Positions 1 through 11,525 are shown, numbered from the stretch's first letter. The stretch: DNA of 64,000 bases from Polyangiaceae bacterium (GCA_020633205.1 JACKEB010000018.1:62001-126000), one strand, 5' to 3'. Made by a program: numbers and translations. The notes: generated by a model from the letters alone, not told the origin.

Positions 1-1
1 A

Positions 2-739
2 CTGCAGTCTCAGGACATCGCTTCCGCGCGGGACGTGGAGGTGGCGGAGCAGGAGCTGTCCGCTGCCAAGGCAGACGAACGCACTGCGCTAGTGACGCTG
101 CGTATGACGGGCGCTGCTGGCACGAGCGGTTCCGGTCGCTATACGTTGTCCGCGCCTCTGGCGGGGACAGTCGTGGCGCGTAAGGGGGTCGTGGGGTTGC
201 TGGCGACGGACGAGACACCTCTCGCGACGGTCGCCGACATCAGCTCCATGTGGGTGCTGTGCGAGGTGCCGGAGGTCGACGCCGGCGCGCTCGTTTTGGG
301 CCAAAAGGTGCTGGTTAGCCCTGGTGGAGGTGCCGCCGAGGTTGGGGGGGAGGTGAGCTGGATCGCGTCAGAGGTCGATCCACGAACGCGCCTCGTCACG
401 TTGCGAGCCGGCGTCCCCAATTCGGACCGTACCCTACGGGCGAACCAGTTCGTGACGGCGAAGGTGGAGGTGAACGGCCGCCGGAGTGCGGTTGCCGTGC
501 CTCGAGCCGCGGTTCAGCGAGTCGGCGCGCGTGACGTCGTGTTCGTCCGCACGTCTGAGGCGCTGTTTGCGCCTCGAGTCGTGGTGCGTCGTACCAGCGG
601 GGAGACAGTCCAAGTAGAAGGTCGCGTGAAAGCGGGTGACCTGGTCGTCACTGATGGTGCGGTATTCCTCCGTACGGAAATAATGCCGGGCAGTCTCGGT
701 GCGGGCTGTTGCGAAGTAGGACCGGCGTCGGAGAAGTAG
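2..739 (+). CDS. RND efflux periplasmic adaptor (HlyD/CusB family), 5' partial
   Basis: This is the C-terminal part of a membrane-fusion (adaptor) subunit that links an inner-membrane RND pump to an outer-membrane channel. The reading frame is open through the left edge, so the true start lies outside the window. The visible part begins in an alpha-helical hairpin segment, followed by the second half of the lipoyl/barrel-sandwich domain (motif SAPLAGTVVARKGVVG, about 45 residues in), a beta-barrel domain (ADISSMWVLCEVPEVDAGAL) and a membrane-proximal domain ending near VTDGAVFLRTE. The stop codon directly abuts the ATG of the pump gene, so the two are almost certainly co-translated. Substrate cannot be read from this part; the partner pump suggests metal cations. 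Confidence 0.9.
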   Translation: MQSQDIASARDVEVAEQELSAAKADERTALVTLRMTGAAGTSGSGRYTLSAPLAGTVVARKGVVGLLATDETPLATVADISSMWVLCEVPEVDAGALVLGQKVLVSPGGGAAEVGGEVSWIASEVDPRTRLVTLRAGVPNSDRTLRANQFVTAKVEVNGRRSAVAVPRAAVQRVGARDVVFVRTSEALFAPRVVVRRTSGETVQVEGRVKAGDLVVTDGAVFLRTEIMPGSLGAGCCEVGPASEK

Positions 740-3817
<3,078 letters not shown>

Positions 3818-3832
3818 CTGCATGAGCCATGG

Positions 3833-4801
3833 CTACAGCAAGCGTGTCTCACCGACGTCCATGATCCATACGGAACCATCCGCTACGCCTCGCGCCTTGG
3901 CCCAGTGACTGAGCCTGAGCGGAGGCTCCGCGAGCTTTTCGTCGGTGAGCTTGAAGGTGCCCCAGTGCATGGCGACCAGGTGCTTCGCCTCGAGGTCCAG
4001 GAAAGCTTGCCCCGCCTCCTCTGGGCACATGTGTTGGGGGCGCATGAACCAACGCGGATCGTAGGCGCCGATGGGCAGCATCGCCCAGTCAACTGCAGGA
4101 CAGCGCTGGGCGATCTGGCTGAAGCCTTCGAAGTACGCTGTGTCGCCGCTATGGTAGGCGACGCCCTGGTTGGTCTCGACGACGAAGCCGCCCCACAGGG
4201 CTTGGTTGCGCGTCCAGGGCATGCGCATGGACCAATGGCGCGCGGGCACCAAGGTGTACCTCACCCCCTGATGCTCGTGGCTTTGCCACCAGTCCAGCTC
4301 GACCACGTTCGCACCCAGCTTGGCCAGCGTCTCTGCGTTGCCGAGCGGAACCACGTAGAGCGGGCTCCCTCCGAATGCTTCGAGGCTGCCCATATCCAGG
4401 TGGTCGAAGTGGTTATGGCTCACCAGCACGACGTCCGTCGCGGCGGCCACCTTGGCTAGCGGCAAGCCAGGCTCCGAGAGGCGCCGCCTGGGACCGAAGC
4501 CGCGCCGCCAGATCGGGTCAAAGACGGTGACCAAGCCGCCCAGGCGCAAGGCAAACGTGGCGTGCCCGACCCAGGTGAGGCTTGGGGCCGTTTCCGTGAG
4601 GCAGCTGCCGTCGTTCTCGCGACGCGGCATGCTGAAGCTCGCGTCGTCTGGCACGCCGTCGCGGTCGAAGGGGGACAGCTCTGCGTCCCAGGCTTCCGGC
4701 TCCCTGATACCTCGCCCCGTTAGTGGGTCGAGAAAACGCCAGCGCAGGATGTCTCCGAGGTTGCGGGCCGGTTTGGTCGCGCGCTCGTCGAATAGTCCCA
4801 C
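3833..4801 (-). CDS. metallo-beta-lactamase-fold hydrolase (NAPE-PLD/UlaG-like)
   Basis: Cytoplasmic-looking protein of 322 residues with no signal peptide. It has the MBL metal motif SHNHFDHLD, an upstream TWVGHATFALRLGG segment, a later HSGDTAYFEGF segment (the bridging Asp) and a terminal MHWGTFKLTDE segment. This arrangement is typical of the N-acylphosphatidylethanolamine phospholipase D-like branch (Lactamase_B_2), whose bacterial members are mostly uncharacterised zinc hydrolases. The start is a GTG 15 nt after the jag stop, so it may be read through from the yidC-jag cluster. It is convergent with the RND pump gene, with 15 nt between stops. A second, more distant relative sits at 40310-41281. 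The substrate is unknown. Confidence 0.85.
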   Translation of the reverse strand: MGLFDERATKPARNLGDILRWRFLDPLTGRGIREPEAWDAELSPFDRDGVPDDASFSMPRRENDGSCLTETAPSLTWVGHATFALRLGGLVTVFDPIWRRGFGPRRRLSEPGLPLAKVAAATDVVLVSHNHFDHLDMGSLEAFGGSPLYVVPLGNAETLAKLGANVVELDWWQSHEHQGVRYTLVPARHWSMRMPWTRNQALWGGFVVETNQGVAYHSGDTAYFEGFSQIAQRCPAVDWAMLPIGAYDPRWFMRPQHMCPEEAGQAFLDLEAKHLVAMHWGTFKLTDEKLAEPPLRLSHWAKARGVADGSVWIMDVGETRLL

Positions 4802-4816
4802 GCTGGCTCCTTCTGA

Positions 4817-5461
4817 CTAACGACGTACGGGGATGATCTGTACCCGGCGATCGTCGCCTTCGCCGTCGCTCTTGGTGATCACGCCTTCGAACTTCGCGAG
4901 CGCGAGGTGCACCACGCGGCGGTCGCGGGGGTTCATCGGCTCGAACGTGATGATCTTGCCTTCGGTCACCGCCTGCTTGCCGAGGCGACGCGCCATCGTG
5001 GCGAGGCTGTTGTCACGGCGGCTGCGGTAGCCTTCGGCGTCCACCAGGATGTGACGCTTCTCGAGGCCGGGACGATTGATCACGCGGTTGGTCAGGAACT
5101 GCAGTGCGCCGAGCACCTGGCCCTTCTTGCCGATGATGCGCCCGGAGTCGGGGCCGCTGATCTCGAGGTTGATCTCGAGCTCGGAGTCTTCGTCCTTCGG
5201 GCGACGCAGGCGAACCCGGCAGTCCATCTGCATCTTGTCCACGACGTCCCTCACGAAATCGAGGGCCTGTAGGGCGCGCTCGTCTCCCTGGGGAACGTAG
5301 TCGTCATCACCCTTGCGACGGCGCTTGCGACGGCGTCGCGCCGGGCGGCGGTCATCCCCGTCGTCATCGGACTCACCGTTCTCGTCGGCCCGCGCCGGTC
5401 CTTCGTCGTCGTCGACTTCCCACCCGTCGTCGAGTTCGACATCGTCATTCGCTTCGCTCAT
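4817..5461 (-). CDS. jag: KH-R3H RNA-binding protein Jag/KhpB
   Basis: RNA-binding protein of 214 residues encoded downstream of yidC, as in most bacteria. The first 60 or so residues are strongly acidic then basic (Asp/Glu-rich stretch followed by ARRRRKRRRKG). The central KH domain has the GxxG-type loop IIGKKGQVLGALQFL, and the C-terminal R3H domain has RRDNSLATMARRLGKQ and later NPRDRRVVHLAL. There is no classical Jag_N domain; the low-complexity acidic/basic leader replaces it. A purine-rich AAGGAAAGG lies about 6 nt before the ATG. The order rpmH-rnpA-yidD-yidC-jag supports the call. KhpB-type proteins bind RNA and affect cell elongation or division in other bacteria; the role here is inferred. 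Confidence 0.93.
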   Translation of the reverse strand: MSEANDDVELDDGWEVDDDEGPARADENGESDDDGDDRRPARRRRKRRRKGDDDYVPQGDERALQALDFVRDVVDKMQMDCRVRLRRPKDEDSELEINLEISGPDSGRIIGKKGQVLGALQFLTNRVINRPGLEKRHILVDAEGYRSRRDNSLATMARRLGKQAVTEGKIITFEPMNPRDRRVVHLALAKFEGVITKSDGEGDDRRVQIIPVRR

Positions 5462-5602
5462 GCTGGTGCCTTTCCTTTTCAGAAGCAGAGCCGTGCTCTG
5501 GAAGACTATTGTTGTTTCCTTGGGGAACCGAAATCGCTGAGCCTGGTCTCTCTAGCCCGTAGCGTGCGGCCCCGCGGTTGGCGGAGCCGGCTACACCCTA
5601 GA

Positions 5603-7369
5603 TCAAGCCTTGCCCTTGCCGAATAGCGACGGTTCCTGAATCTTCTTCTCGGATTTTTCGCTGGTTTTTGCGTCATTCGGGACGTTGGGCATGGTCCCTT
5701 GGGCGTCAGCCACCTTGCGCTTGGCGCGGCGTTCGATGATCTGCTGCTGCGCGATACCGAGCAATGAGTTGGTGAACATGTACACGCCGAGGCCTGCCGG
5801 TAGGAACAACATGAAGACCGTGAACATGGCCGGCATGAAGTACAACATCATCTTCTGCTGCGCGGGATCCGTGGCCTGCTGAGGCGCCACCTTCTGCTGC
5901 ACGAAGAACACCGCGCCGATGATGAAGGGCAGGATGAAGTAGGGGTCTGGCTCGGTCAGGTCTGGGAACCAGAGGAACTTGATGTTGTAGAGCTCCACCG
6001 CGTGCTGCAGCGTGGTGTAGAGCGCAAACCAGACTGGCATCGACGCCATCTGCGGCAAGCAACCCTTGAACGGGTTGACGTTGTGCTTCCGCCACAGCTC
6101 CATTTGGGCCAGGCCCTTGGCCTGAGCGTCGTCCTTGTACTTCTCGTTCAAGGCGTCCATCTCAGGCTTGAGCTCGCGCATCTTGAGCGAGTTCTTGATC
6201 ATCGGCACGTTGAGCGGGAACAGCAGCACGCGCGCGGTGATGGTCAGGATGATGATCGCGACGCCCCAGTTCGGGATGACGCTGTGCACCTTGAAGAGGA
6301 ACGCCACGAGCAGCTTCGCGATCACCGCGAAGAAGCCGAGGTCGGGGAGCTCGCTGAACTTGTGATTGCCGCCGCCTGCAGCGGCGAGCAGCGCCGAGTC
6401 CTTGGGGCCGATGTAGCTCAGGACGCTGTACTCGGCGGACTTACCCGGGTCGAGGTTCGTGACCGGATAGGCCAGACGAGCGCGATACATCGCGCCCTTC
6501 TCGTGGTCCGCATCGGCGGGCCACTCCTCGATCTGGAGCTGGCAGACAGGTTTCTGTGCGGAATTGGTCGGGGCGATCGCGTGGCTGAAATAGTAGTTGG
6601 AGACTGCCGCTACCGCAGGCTCTCCCGCGACCTGGTACCAGTCGCCGTCGTTCAACGGGTTCTTCTGGAAGGGCGGGTCTTCGAAGTCCGAAGGCTCGAA
6701 GTCGCTCTCATGGAGCCGCGTCGCCTTCTCCCCTTGGTCGATGCACTCGACGTGGGTGACGAAGGGGCTCTGGCGGAACATATGCCCCTTGACCTCGGCC
6801 TCCGTGCGCCACTCCGTCGTTTCGATCGTGAGCGCGTGGCGACGAGCGTCCTTCGCCGTGTTTTCGATGCGCCCTGTGGCCTGGATCTCGTAGGGGCGAT
6901 CGGTGGTCGCCAGCGTCTTCGTCAGCTTGACGCCGTCAGCCTCGTAGCTGAACTCGCAGGTCTTGCCGTCGTTCTTGACGATCGTCCAATCGACGGTGTC
7001 CACGTCGAACTGCCAGGGCGGCCCGCCTAGGTCGTGCGCCGAGGCTTGGCGCCAGTGGAAGCGCAGCGAGCGACGGAACTCGTACTGAGCGGTCGCTAGA
7101 TCCAAGCCATGGTCGTGCTTGCGATACTTGGCGGTGAGCAGCTCGTAGCGCGTGAGCGAAGCGCCATGAGTCGAGAAGCTGGCTCGAAATTGCGGAGTCC
7201 ACAGATCACAAGTCTTGGCTTCGACTCGTGTCTTCGGGGCATCGCGGAACTCGCGGCCGAGCGGCTGCGGTTCGTGCTTTTTTTCTCCGTTGCATTTGGT
7301 GAACGCGAAGTAGGTCAGCAGACCCATCGCGATCATCAGCAGCAAGCGAGAAGCGCCGCCACGTTCCAT
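5603..7369 (-). CDS. yidC: membrane protein insertase YidC
   Basis: Inner-membrane insertase of 588 residues, Gram-negative form with a large periplasmic domain. TM1 is at the N-terminus (RLLLMIAMGLLTYFAF), followed by a periplasmic beta-supersandwich domain (about residues 60-340) and the five-TM core. The conserved core segment ITARVLLFPLNVPMIKNSLK carries the hydrophilic-groove Arg, and later helices include MPVWFALYTTLQHAVELY and PAGLGVYMFTNSLLGIAQQ. The frame is open for 79 more codons upstream, but the ATG at 7369 is preceded by GGAG at 9 nt and begins directly before TM1, so it is preferred. The tail is Lys-rich (EKSEKKIQEP). It sits 44 nt after yidD in the same operon. Confidence 0.95.
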   Translation of the reverse strand: MERGGASRLLLMIAMGLLTYFAFTKCNGEKKHEPQPLGREFRDAPKTRVEAKTCDLWTPQFRASFSTHGASLTRYELLTAKYRKHDHGLDLATAQYEFRRSLRFHWRQASAHDLGGPPWQFDVDTVDWTIVKNDGKTCEFSYEADGVKLTKTLATTDRPYEIQATGRIENTAKDARRHALTIETTEWRTEAEVKGHMFRQSPFVTHVECIDQGEKATRLHESDFEPSDFEDPPFQKNPLNDGDWYQVAGEPAVAAVSNYYFSHAIAPTNSAQKPVCQLQIEEWPADADHEKGAMYRARLAYPVTNLDPGKSAEYSVLSYIGPKDSALLAAAGGGNHKFSELPDLGFFAVIAKLLVAFLFKVHSVIPNWGVAIIILTITARVLLFPLNVPMIKNSLKMRELKPEMDALNEKYKDDAQAKGLAQMELWRKHNVNPFKGCLPQMASMPVWFALYTTLQHAVELYNIKFLWFPDLTEPDPYFILPFIIGAVFFVQQKVAPQQATDPAQQKMMLYFMPAMFTVFMLFLPAGLGVYMFTNSLLGIAQQQIIERRAKRKVADAQGTMPNVPNDAKTSEKSEKKIQEPSLFGKGKA

Positions 7370-7413
7370 TCCGAGGTACTCCGATCGTGATTCTTTTGAG
7401 GTTTGCCGAGCCC

Positions 7414-7749
7414 TCAGGCGCAGCAATGACAGTCTGATTTGCCGCTCGGGGGAGACTCCGTCAGTCGAGTCTCGGATCCCGAGCCAGCTGCCGTGTCCAC
7501 TTCGCGGCCCGTCGAGTCGCCTTGCGAGTCTCGGGGCGGCGGCGGTGGATCGTAGCCACCCGGATGAAACGGATGGCAGCGCGACAGCCGTCGCAGGGTG
7601 AGCCAACTACCACGAATCGCCCCGTGGTACTCGATGCATTTCAAGCCGTAGTTCGAACAAGAAGGGTGGAACCGGCACACGTTTCCCAAGAGCGGCGACA
7701 GCAACAGCTGGTAGAGCCGAATCAGGCGGATCAGGAGCTTGGCCACCAT
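7414..7749 (-). CDS. yidD: membrane protein insertion efficiency factor YidD
   Basis: Small protein of 111 residues with the YidD hallmark: an amphipathic N-terminus (LLIRLIRLYQLLLSPLLG) followed by the three-Cys core CRFHPSCSNYGLKCIEYHG and then RCHPFHPGGYDPPP. YidD assists YidC-dependent insertion at the inner membrane. The start at 7749 fits the family; a longer open frame upstream overlaps rnpA and is unlikely to be translated. About 35 extra residues after the family core are Ser/Thr/Pro-rich and end in CHCCA, an unusual Cys-containing tail. It starts 22 nt after the rnpA stop and is followed by yidC. Confidence 0.93.
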   Translation of the reverse strand: MVAKLLIRLIRLYQLLLSPLLGNVCRFHPSCSNYGLKCIEYHGAIRGSWLTLRRLSRCHPFHPGGYDPPPPPRDSQGDSTGREVDTAAGSGSETRLTESPPSGKSDCHCCA

Positions 7750-7771
7750 CGGGGTCAGGAGTGTGCGGCCT

Positions 7772-8203
7772 TCAGCCAGACCCTGCCAGCTTGGATGCGC
7801 GCTTTTGTGCGTCTTTGCGCGCCTGAGCGACGCGCTTTGCAAACGCCTCTCGTGCGGCGCCGAGTTCGGCAGAGACGTCGCCTGCGCTCAGCTCTCCGGG
7901 GCCCTGCTTCGCGATGATCACGAGGTCGATGCCTCGCGGCCACTCGACCTCAGCCGTGCGAAACGCCTGGCGCAGCAGGCGTTTCATGCGATTTCGCGCG
8001 ACCGCGTTGCCAGTGCGTCGAGACACCGTCAGCCCAAGCCGCGCTGGCGCATCATCTCCTCGCGCATACACGACCAGCACGAAGTGCGAAGTATGCAGTC
8101 TTCGCCCGGTTTGCTGACAGCGACGGAACTCTCCTGGGGTGCGGACGCGTCGAAGCGCGGGAAAGCATTGCTGCCCATCCCGCGCTTTCGAGCTCTGGTT
8201 CAC
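7772..8203 (-). CDS. rnpA: ribonuclease P protein component
   Basis: Protein subunit of RNase P, which matures tRNA 5' ends together with the RNA subunit. The protein is about 143 residues. It carries the family signature RTGNAVARNRMKRLLRQAFR (RNxxKR core) and the preceding substrate-binding strands (HFVLVVYARG, RLGLTVSR). The start is taken as GTG at 8203, 11 nt after the rpmH stop; no strong ribosome-binding site is visible, so coupling to rpmH translation is likely. The open frame extends back over rpmH in another frame, which is not credible as coding. The C-terminal tail is Lys/Ala-rich and longer than in many bacteria. Confidence 0.93.
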   Translation of the reverse strand: MNQSSKARDGQQCFPALRRVRTPGEFRRCQQTGRRLHTSHFVLVVYARGDDAPARLGLTVSRRTGNAVARNRMKRLLRQAFRTAEVEWPRGIDLVIIAKQGPGELSAGDVSAELGAAREAFAKRVAQARKDAQKRASKLAGSG

Positions 8204-8214
8204 GACCGGAGCGA

Positions 8215-8364
8215 TTACTTCTTGTAGGCCGACACGGCGAGGCGCCAGCGCCCCTTGCGACGACGGTTCTTCAGGACCTTCTGGCCACCGCTGGTCTCGA
8301 GGCGCTTGCGGAAGCCGTGGGTGCGGAGCCGGCTGATGTTGTGCGGCTGGTAAGTGCGCTTCAT
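8215..8364 (-). CDS. rpmH: 50S ribosomal protein L34
   Basis: A 49-residue protein read directly from the sequence. It begins MKRTYQPHNISRLRTHGFRK and ends RWRLAVSAYKK, matching the very conserved L34 family along its whole length. L34 is a component of the large ribosomal subunit and in most bacteria is the first gene of the rpmH-rnpA unit. The stop TAA at 8215-8217 lies 11 nt before the rnpA start. The gene is easy to miss because of its size and because longer meaningless frames overlap it. Confidence 0.97.
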   Translation of the reverse strand: MKRTYQPHNISRLRTHGFRKRLETSGGQKVLKNRRRKGRWRLAVSAYKK

Positions 8365-8549
8365 GGTGTCTCTTGTTCAGGCTGGGCCGCTCGATGGGTG
8401 AGCCACTTGATGAGGTGGTCACGGCAAGCGAGCGGGAAAACGGTCAAGTCGCCAGTAGCCGGGGCTATGGCTGATTCGGGGGCGGGGAGTGAGCCACGTT
8501 GGACTTACTTCGTCAAGGCTGGCGCGCTGCTCGTCTACGGGAGACAACA

Positions 8550-8577
8550 AAGGCGCCGTCCTGATGACGAGCGCCTT
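8550..8577 (-). terminator. possible intrinsic terminator after rpmG
   Basis: A 7-bp inverted repeat (AAGGCGC/GCGCCTT) with a 14-nt loop lies 46 nt after the rpmG stop. On the minus strand it is followed by a weak T-rich run (TGTTGT). The long loop and poor T-tract make this a weak candidate. Confidence 0.3.
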
Positions 8578-8622
8578 AGGCCAGCCGACATGGACTCACG
8601 CCCTGCCGGGATGGGTTGATCC

Positions 8623-8790
8623 TCACTTGGAGTGAGGCGGCATCTTGGCTTCTTTGAACACCACGTGCTGGCGAACGACGGGATCGTACTTCTTGATCTC
8701 CATCTTGCCCGCCTGCTTCTTCTTGTTCTTGGTGGTGTAATAGATGAAGCCGGTGCCGGCGCTGGAAACTAAGCGGATATTGTCACGCAT
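8623..8790 (-). CDS. rpmG: 50S ribosomal protein L33
   Basis: A 55-residue protein read directly from the sequence. It begins MRDNIRLVSSAGTGFIYYTT and continues KKYDPVVRQHVVFKEAK, the L33 pattern. The paired CxxC motifs of the zinc-binding form are absent, so this is the zinc-independent (C-) type. The extreme tail MPPHSK is a few residues longer than in enteric bacteria. It is separated from rpmH by 258 nt, so it probably has its own transcript. Having rpmG just upstream of rpmH is less common than the dnaA-rpmH order. Confidence 0.96.
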   Translation of the reverse strand: MRDNIRLVSSAGTGFIYYTTKNKKKQAGKMEIKKYDPVVRQHVVFKEAKMPPHSK

Positions 8791-8899
8791 GGCGCGCGGG
8801 CTCTAACACGCACCCCGGGGCCCAGCAAGCCATTCCATTCGCGCCATCCATGATGCGCCTGTTTCTCCCGCGAATTGGTTGGTTTTTGGGGGGGGAGGG

Positions 8900-8983
8900 C
8901 GCAGCGCTCCTGACTTCGGCCGCAGCGCTCCTGACTTCGGCCGCAGCGCTCCTGACTTCGGCCGCGGCGGTCCTGACGTCGGT
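8900..8983. repeat. 21-bp tandem repeat, about 4 copies
   Basis: Three exact copies of a 21-bp unit (CGCAGCGCTCCTGACTTCGG plus one C) run from 8900 to 8962, followed by a degenerate fourth copy to 8983. The block ends 8 nt before the stop of the DUF1499 gene, so it is 3' of that gene in the rpmG intergenic space. It is preceded on the plus strand by a long G run (about 8888-8899). The unit is a multiple of three, so frames cross it open on both strands, but I see no gene that would use it. Confidence 0.85.
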
Positions 8984-8990
8984 CAGCGCC

Positions 8991-9446
8991 TCACAAGCGG
9001 GAGCTGAGCGCCGCCTGCAACTCGCGGATGTTGCGGGCATTTTGTCCGAAGTCTCCCTTGCCGACGCGAGACTTGCTGCGGATCCAGACCTTGGTCCAAC
9101 CGTCATCGGTCTTCGAGACGCGGACCCAGATGTCGTCCTTGAAGCGGAACAACCGCGTGGTGCGTATCGCGTGAAGCTCTCCGTCTGACTGACTCTCGAC
9201 CTTCCAGTTTGGAAGGGAGCGTACGGCGCCGCCCGCGGCCTCGAGCACCTGCTCTGGTGGATGGTTGAAGCGCTGGGGCTTGATGTCGGGGTACTGAGCG
9301 GTCTCCCCGGTCGCGACGTCATTGATGATGGGCCACACACTGAAGGGTGTGAGCCTGCTGGCGCCCTGCGTCAAGACGAACGCTAGCGCTCCGGCGCCGA
9401 GCGCGAGGAGCCAGAACTTGATGCGCGTTTCTTTGAGGAAACTCAC
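8991..9446 (-). CDS. DUF1499 family protein
   Basis: Small protein of 151 residues with an N-terminal hydrophobic segment (FWLLALGAGALAFVLTQG) that is a signal anchor or uncleaved signal. The remainder is the DUF1499 fold: LPNWKVESQSDGELHAIRTT, then LFRFKDDIWVRV and the diagnostic RSKSRVGKGDFGQNARNI. Members are small envelope-associated or soluble proteins of unknown function. The start is a GTG at 9446 without an obvious ribosome-binding site. It lies between rpmG and the OmpA-like gene, all on the minus strand. Confidence 0.82.
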   Translation of the reverse strand: MSFLKETRIKFWLLALGAGALAFVLTQGASRLTPFSVWPIINDVATGETAQYPDIKPQRFNHPPEQVLEAAGGAVRSLPNWKVESQSDGELHAIRTTRLFRFKDDIWVRVSKTDDGWTKVWIRSKSRVGKGDFGQNARNIRELQAALSSRL

Positions 9447-9482
9447 AGCATGGGCGTCGGACCGTCGGCGCCAGAACGCAAG

Positions 9483-9544
9483 AGGCGCCGCAGCGCCTTA
9501 GGCGCCGCAAATGCGAAGAGGCGCCGTTGTTGCGACGCCTCTTC
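9483..9544 (-). terminator. hairpin cluster, probable terminator after the OmpA-like gene
   Basis: Two inverted repeats lie between the OmpA-like stop (9578) and the DUF1499 start (9446). The stronger is a perfect 9-bp stem GAAGAGGCG/CGCCTCTTC (9515-9523 with 9536-9544, 12-nt loop). A second small stem AGGCGC/GCGCCT (9483-9498, 4-nt loop) follows. There is no clear T-tract, so the termination mechanism is uncertain. Confidence 0.45.
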
Positions 9545-9577
9545 CTGGGTGTTGCCACCCGTTTGCAGCGGGTGCCG

Positions 9578-11278
9578 CTATTCGAGGATGCGGAACTCGA
9601 CGCGCCGGTTCTTCGCGCGTCCTGCCTCGGTGTCGTTGGGCGCCACAGGTTTGTCAGGCCCAAAGCCTTCGGACTCCAGGCGACTCGCCTTGATGCCGTG
9701 GGCAATCAAGTAGTCCATGCAGGCCTTGGCGCGTGCCTTACTGAGGCGAGTGTTCAGGTCTCGCGAGCCGCGGCTGTCGGTGTGCCCGTGGACCGCGATG
9801 CGCAAGTCGTCACGCGACTTGAGCAGCATCACCACCTCGTCGAGGATTGGGTAGCTGACCTTCTTGATGACGCTCTTGCCCGTCTCGAACTGGATGGGCT
9901 GGAGCAGCTGGATCTCGTCAGAACCTTCGACGAACTTCGTGGAGCCGGGGCAGCCGTTCTTTTCGGCTACCTTGTTCTTCAAGCCCGGTTCCGTGGGGCA
10001 AGCGTCCTCAGCGTCGGGGATGCCGTCCTTGTCCGGATCCTCCTCGGGGCAGCCGTCGCTGTCCTGTACGCCGTCCTTGTCTTCCGGCTCGTCGGGACAC
10101 TTGTCGATGTCGTCTAGGATGCCGTCGCCGTCACGATCAGCCGGTGCAGGGCAGCCGTCCGTCGGATTCGGCGGCTTTCCGTCTTCCTTGACCGTCGGGC
10201 AGGCGTCGACGTCATCGGGATAGCCATCGCCATCCGTGTCCTTGTCCTGCATGTCGACGTCAGGCGCATCTCGATAGCGGCGCGCGACTTGCCCGGGCGT
10301 GGTGTCTTCAATGGTGGTGTAGGTGCCGATCTGCGCGAGCACGCGCACGTCGGGCGAGCCGTAGCCCGCTGCGAGTCGCGTGCCGCCGCCGCCTTTGAAG
10401 TACCAGCGCTTCTGGTCGTCGAGAGCCAACCGTAGGAAGCCGAGCCACTCGAAGTCGGTGTTCTGGCCGGCGAACAAGCTGCTGTGATCATCCGGGCCGA
10501 CGTTGCCGATACCCGTGGTGCCCCAGAGCTCGCCACCGAGCAGGATGGTGCCTTCACGCAGTGGGAGGTAGGCGCCGCCCGCGTAGCGCAGCTCGCTAGC
10601 CAAGAAGAGATTGCCGTTCACGCCTCCGATACCGCGTTCCGGGCGGAAATGCGGACCGACGTTGCCCGAGATGTAGAACGGGCCGAAGTCGAACTCGGCG
10701 GAGCCGTAGAGGTAGCCGGTGAGCTGGTCATCGCCGGCGAAAGACTCCGCATCGCCAACTGGAATCCACAGCGCAGCGCCGCCGCCGAGGCGCATGAAGC
10801 CATCGTCGGTCTCGAATGCGCGTACGCGAGCGTCGAGGCGGATGTCGTGTAGGGCGACGGTGCGTCGCTCCAGGCCGCCGCCAATGCCGTTGACCTGTGG
10901 GTCCGCGCCGCCTTCCTGGAACACCGCGACGGGGATCGTGATGTTCACGCCGAGGCGACTCGCCAGCTCAGCGCCCGCCTGGAGGTGAGCAATCAGCTGG
11001 TGTCGCATGATGTTCGCCGAGTCCCGTTCGGCCTTGGGGTCATCGGTGACGACCGATGTGCGCAGCGGGTTCAACGTGTAGCCGAGCGCCGCCGCACCAT
11101 AGATGCGCGTCTTCGGTGACATATAGGGCCGCCAAACCGCGAAGCCGTCGTCGGGCGCACCGCTGATTTGGATGCGATCCAAGTAGAACGTCGTCTGTTG
11201 CGCGTGGGCGTGGCCGCTAACGAACAAGAGGGCTAAAGCCGGAAGGACAATTGAGAGCAGGCGCCGGATCTGAATCAT
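9578..11278 (-). CDS. OmpA-family protein with thrombospondin type 3 repeats
   Basis: Outer-membrane protein of 566 residues. A signal peptide (IVLPALALLFVSGHAHA) precedes an N-terminal domain that looks like a beta-barrel (about residues 25-330, many alternating aromatic strands). Next come calcium-binding TSP3 repeats (DKDTDGDGYPDDVDACP, DRDGDGILDDIDKCP, PDKDGIPDAEDACP; about 345-440). The C-terminus is an OmpA peptidoglycan-binding domain (VHGHTDSRGSRDLNTRLSKA). The ATG at 11278 has GGAGG 6 nt upstream; a longer open frame starts 10 codons earlier. This architecture is common in myxobacteria and tethers the outer membrane to peptidoglycan. It stands alone transcriptionally, with 217 nt of upstream DNA that shows no gene. 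Confidence 0.92.
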   Translation of the reverse strand: MIQIRRLLSIVLPALALLFVSGHAHAQQTTFYLDRIQISGAPDDGFAVWRPYMSPKTRIYGAAALGYTLNPLRTSVVTDDPKAERDSANIMRHQLIAHLQAGAELASRLGVNITIPVAVFQEGGADPQVNGIGGGLERRTVALHDIRLDARVRAFETDDGFMRLGGGAALWIPVGDAESFAGDDQLTGYLYGSAEFDFGPFYISGNVGPHFRPERGIGGVNGNLFLASELRYAGGAYLPLREGTILLGGELWGTTGIGNVGPDDHSSLFAGQNTDFEWLGFLRLALDDQKRWYFKGGGGTRLAAGYGSPDVRVLAQIGTYTTIEDTTPGQVARRYRDAPDVDMQDKDTDGDGYPDDVDACPTVKEDGKPPNPTDGCPAPADRDGDGILDDIDKCPDEPEDKDGVQDSDGCPEEDPDKDGIPDAEDACPTEPGLKNKVAEKNGCPGSTKFVEGSDEIQLLQPIQFETGKSVIKKVSYPILDEVVMLLKSRDDLRIAVHGHTDSRGSRDLNTRLSKARAKACMDYLIAHGIKASRLESEGFGPDKPVAPNDTEAGRAKNRRVEFRILE

Positions 11279-11525
11279 TCTGCCTCCGCAAGGTGGGCAA
11301 CCTTGCATACCGCGAGAGCATCGAGGGCTCGGACATGTACACCCTGCCTAGGCGACGTCACCGCCGCTGAACGTTCTGAACGACGCCCGCGGTGCGGATG
11401 CGTCGCACGCGGTTCGCCATCAGGCTGGGCAAAGGGTCTCACGAGATGAGGACACTAGCCGAGCAGCGAGGGGTTGAGAATGCTTTACGCTGCGACGACC
11501 TAGTCATCGCCCCACGTTTTGGTCA

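Noticed and set aside
6002..7030. Plus-strand open frame of 342 codons
   Set aside because: It is antisense to yidC, whose sequence is unmistakable; composition is Leu/Arg/Val-rich and no start signal is visible.
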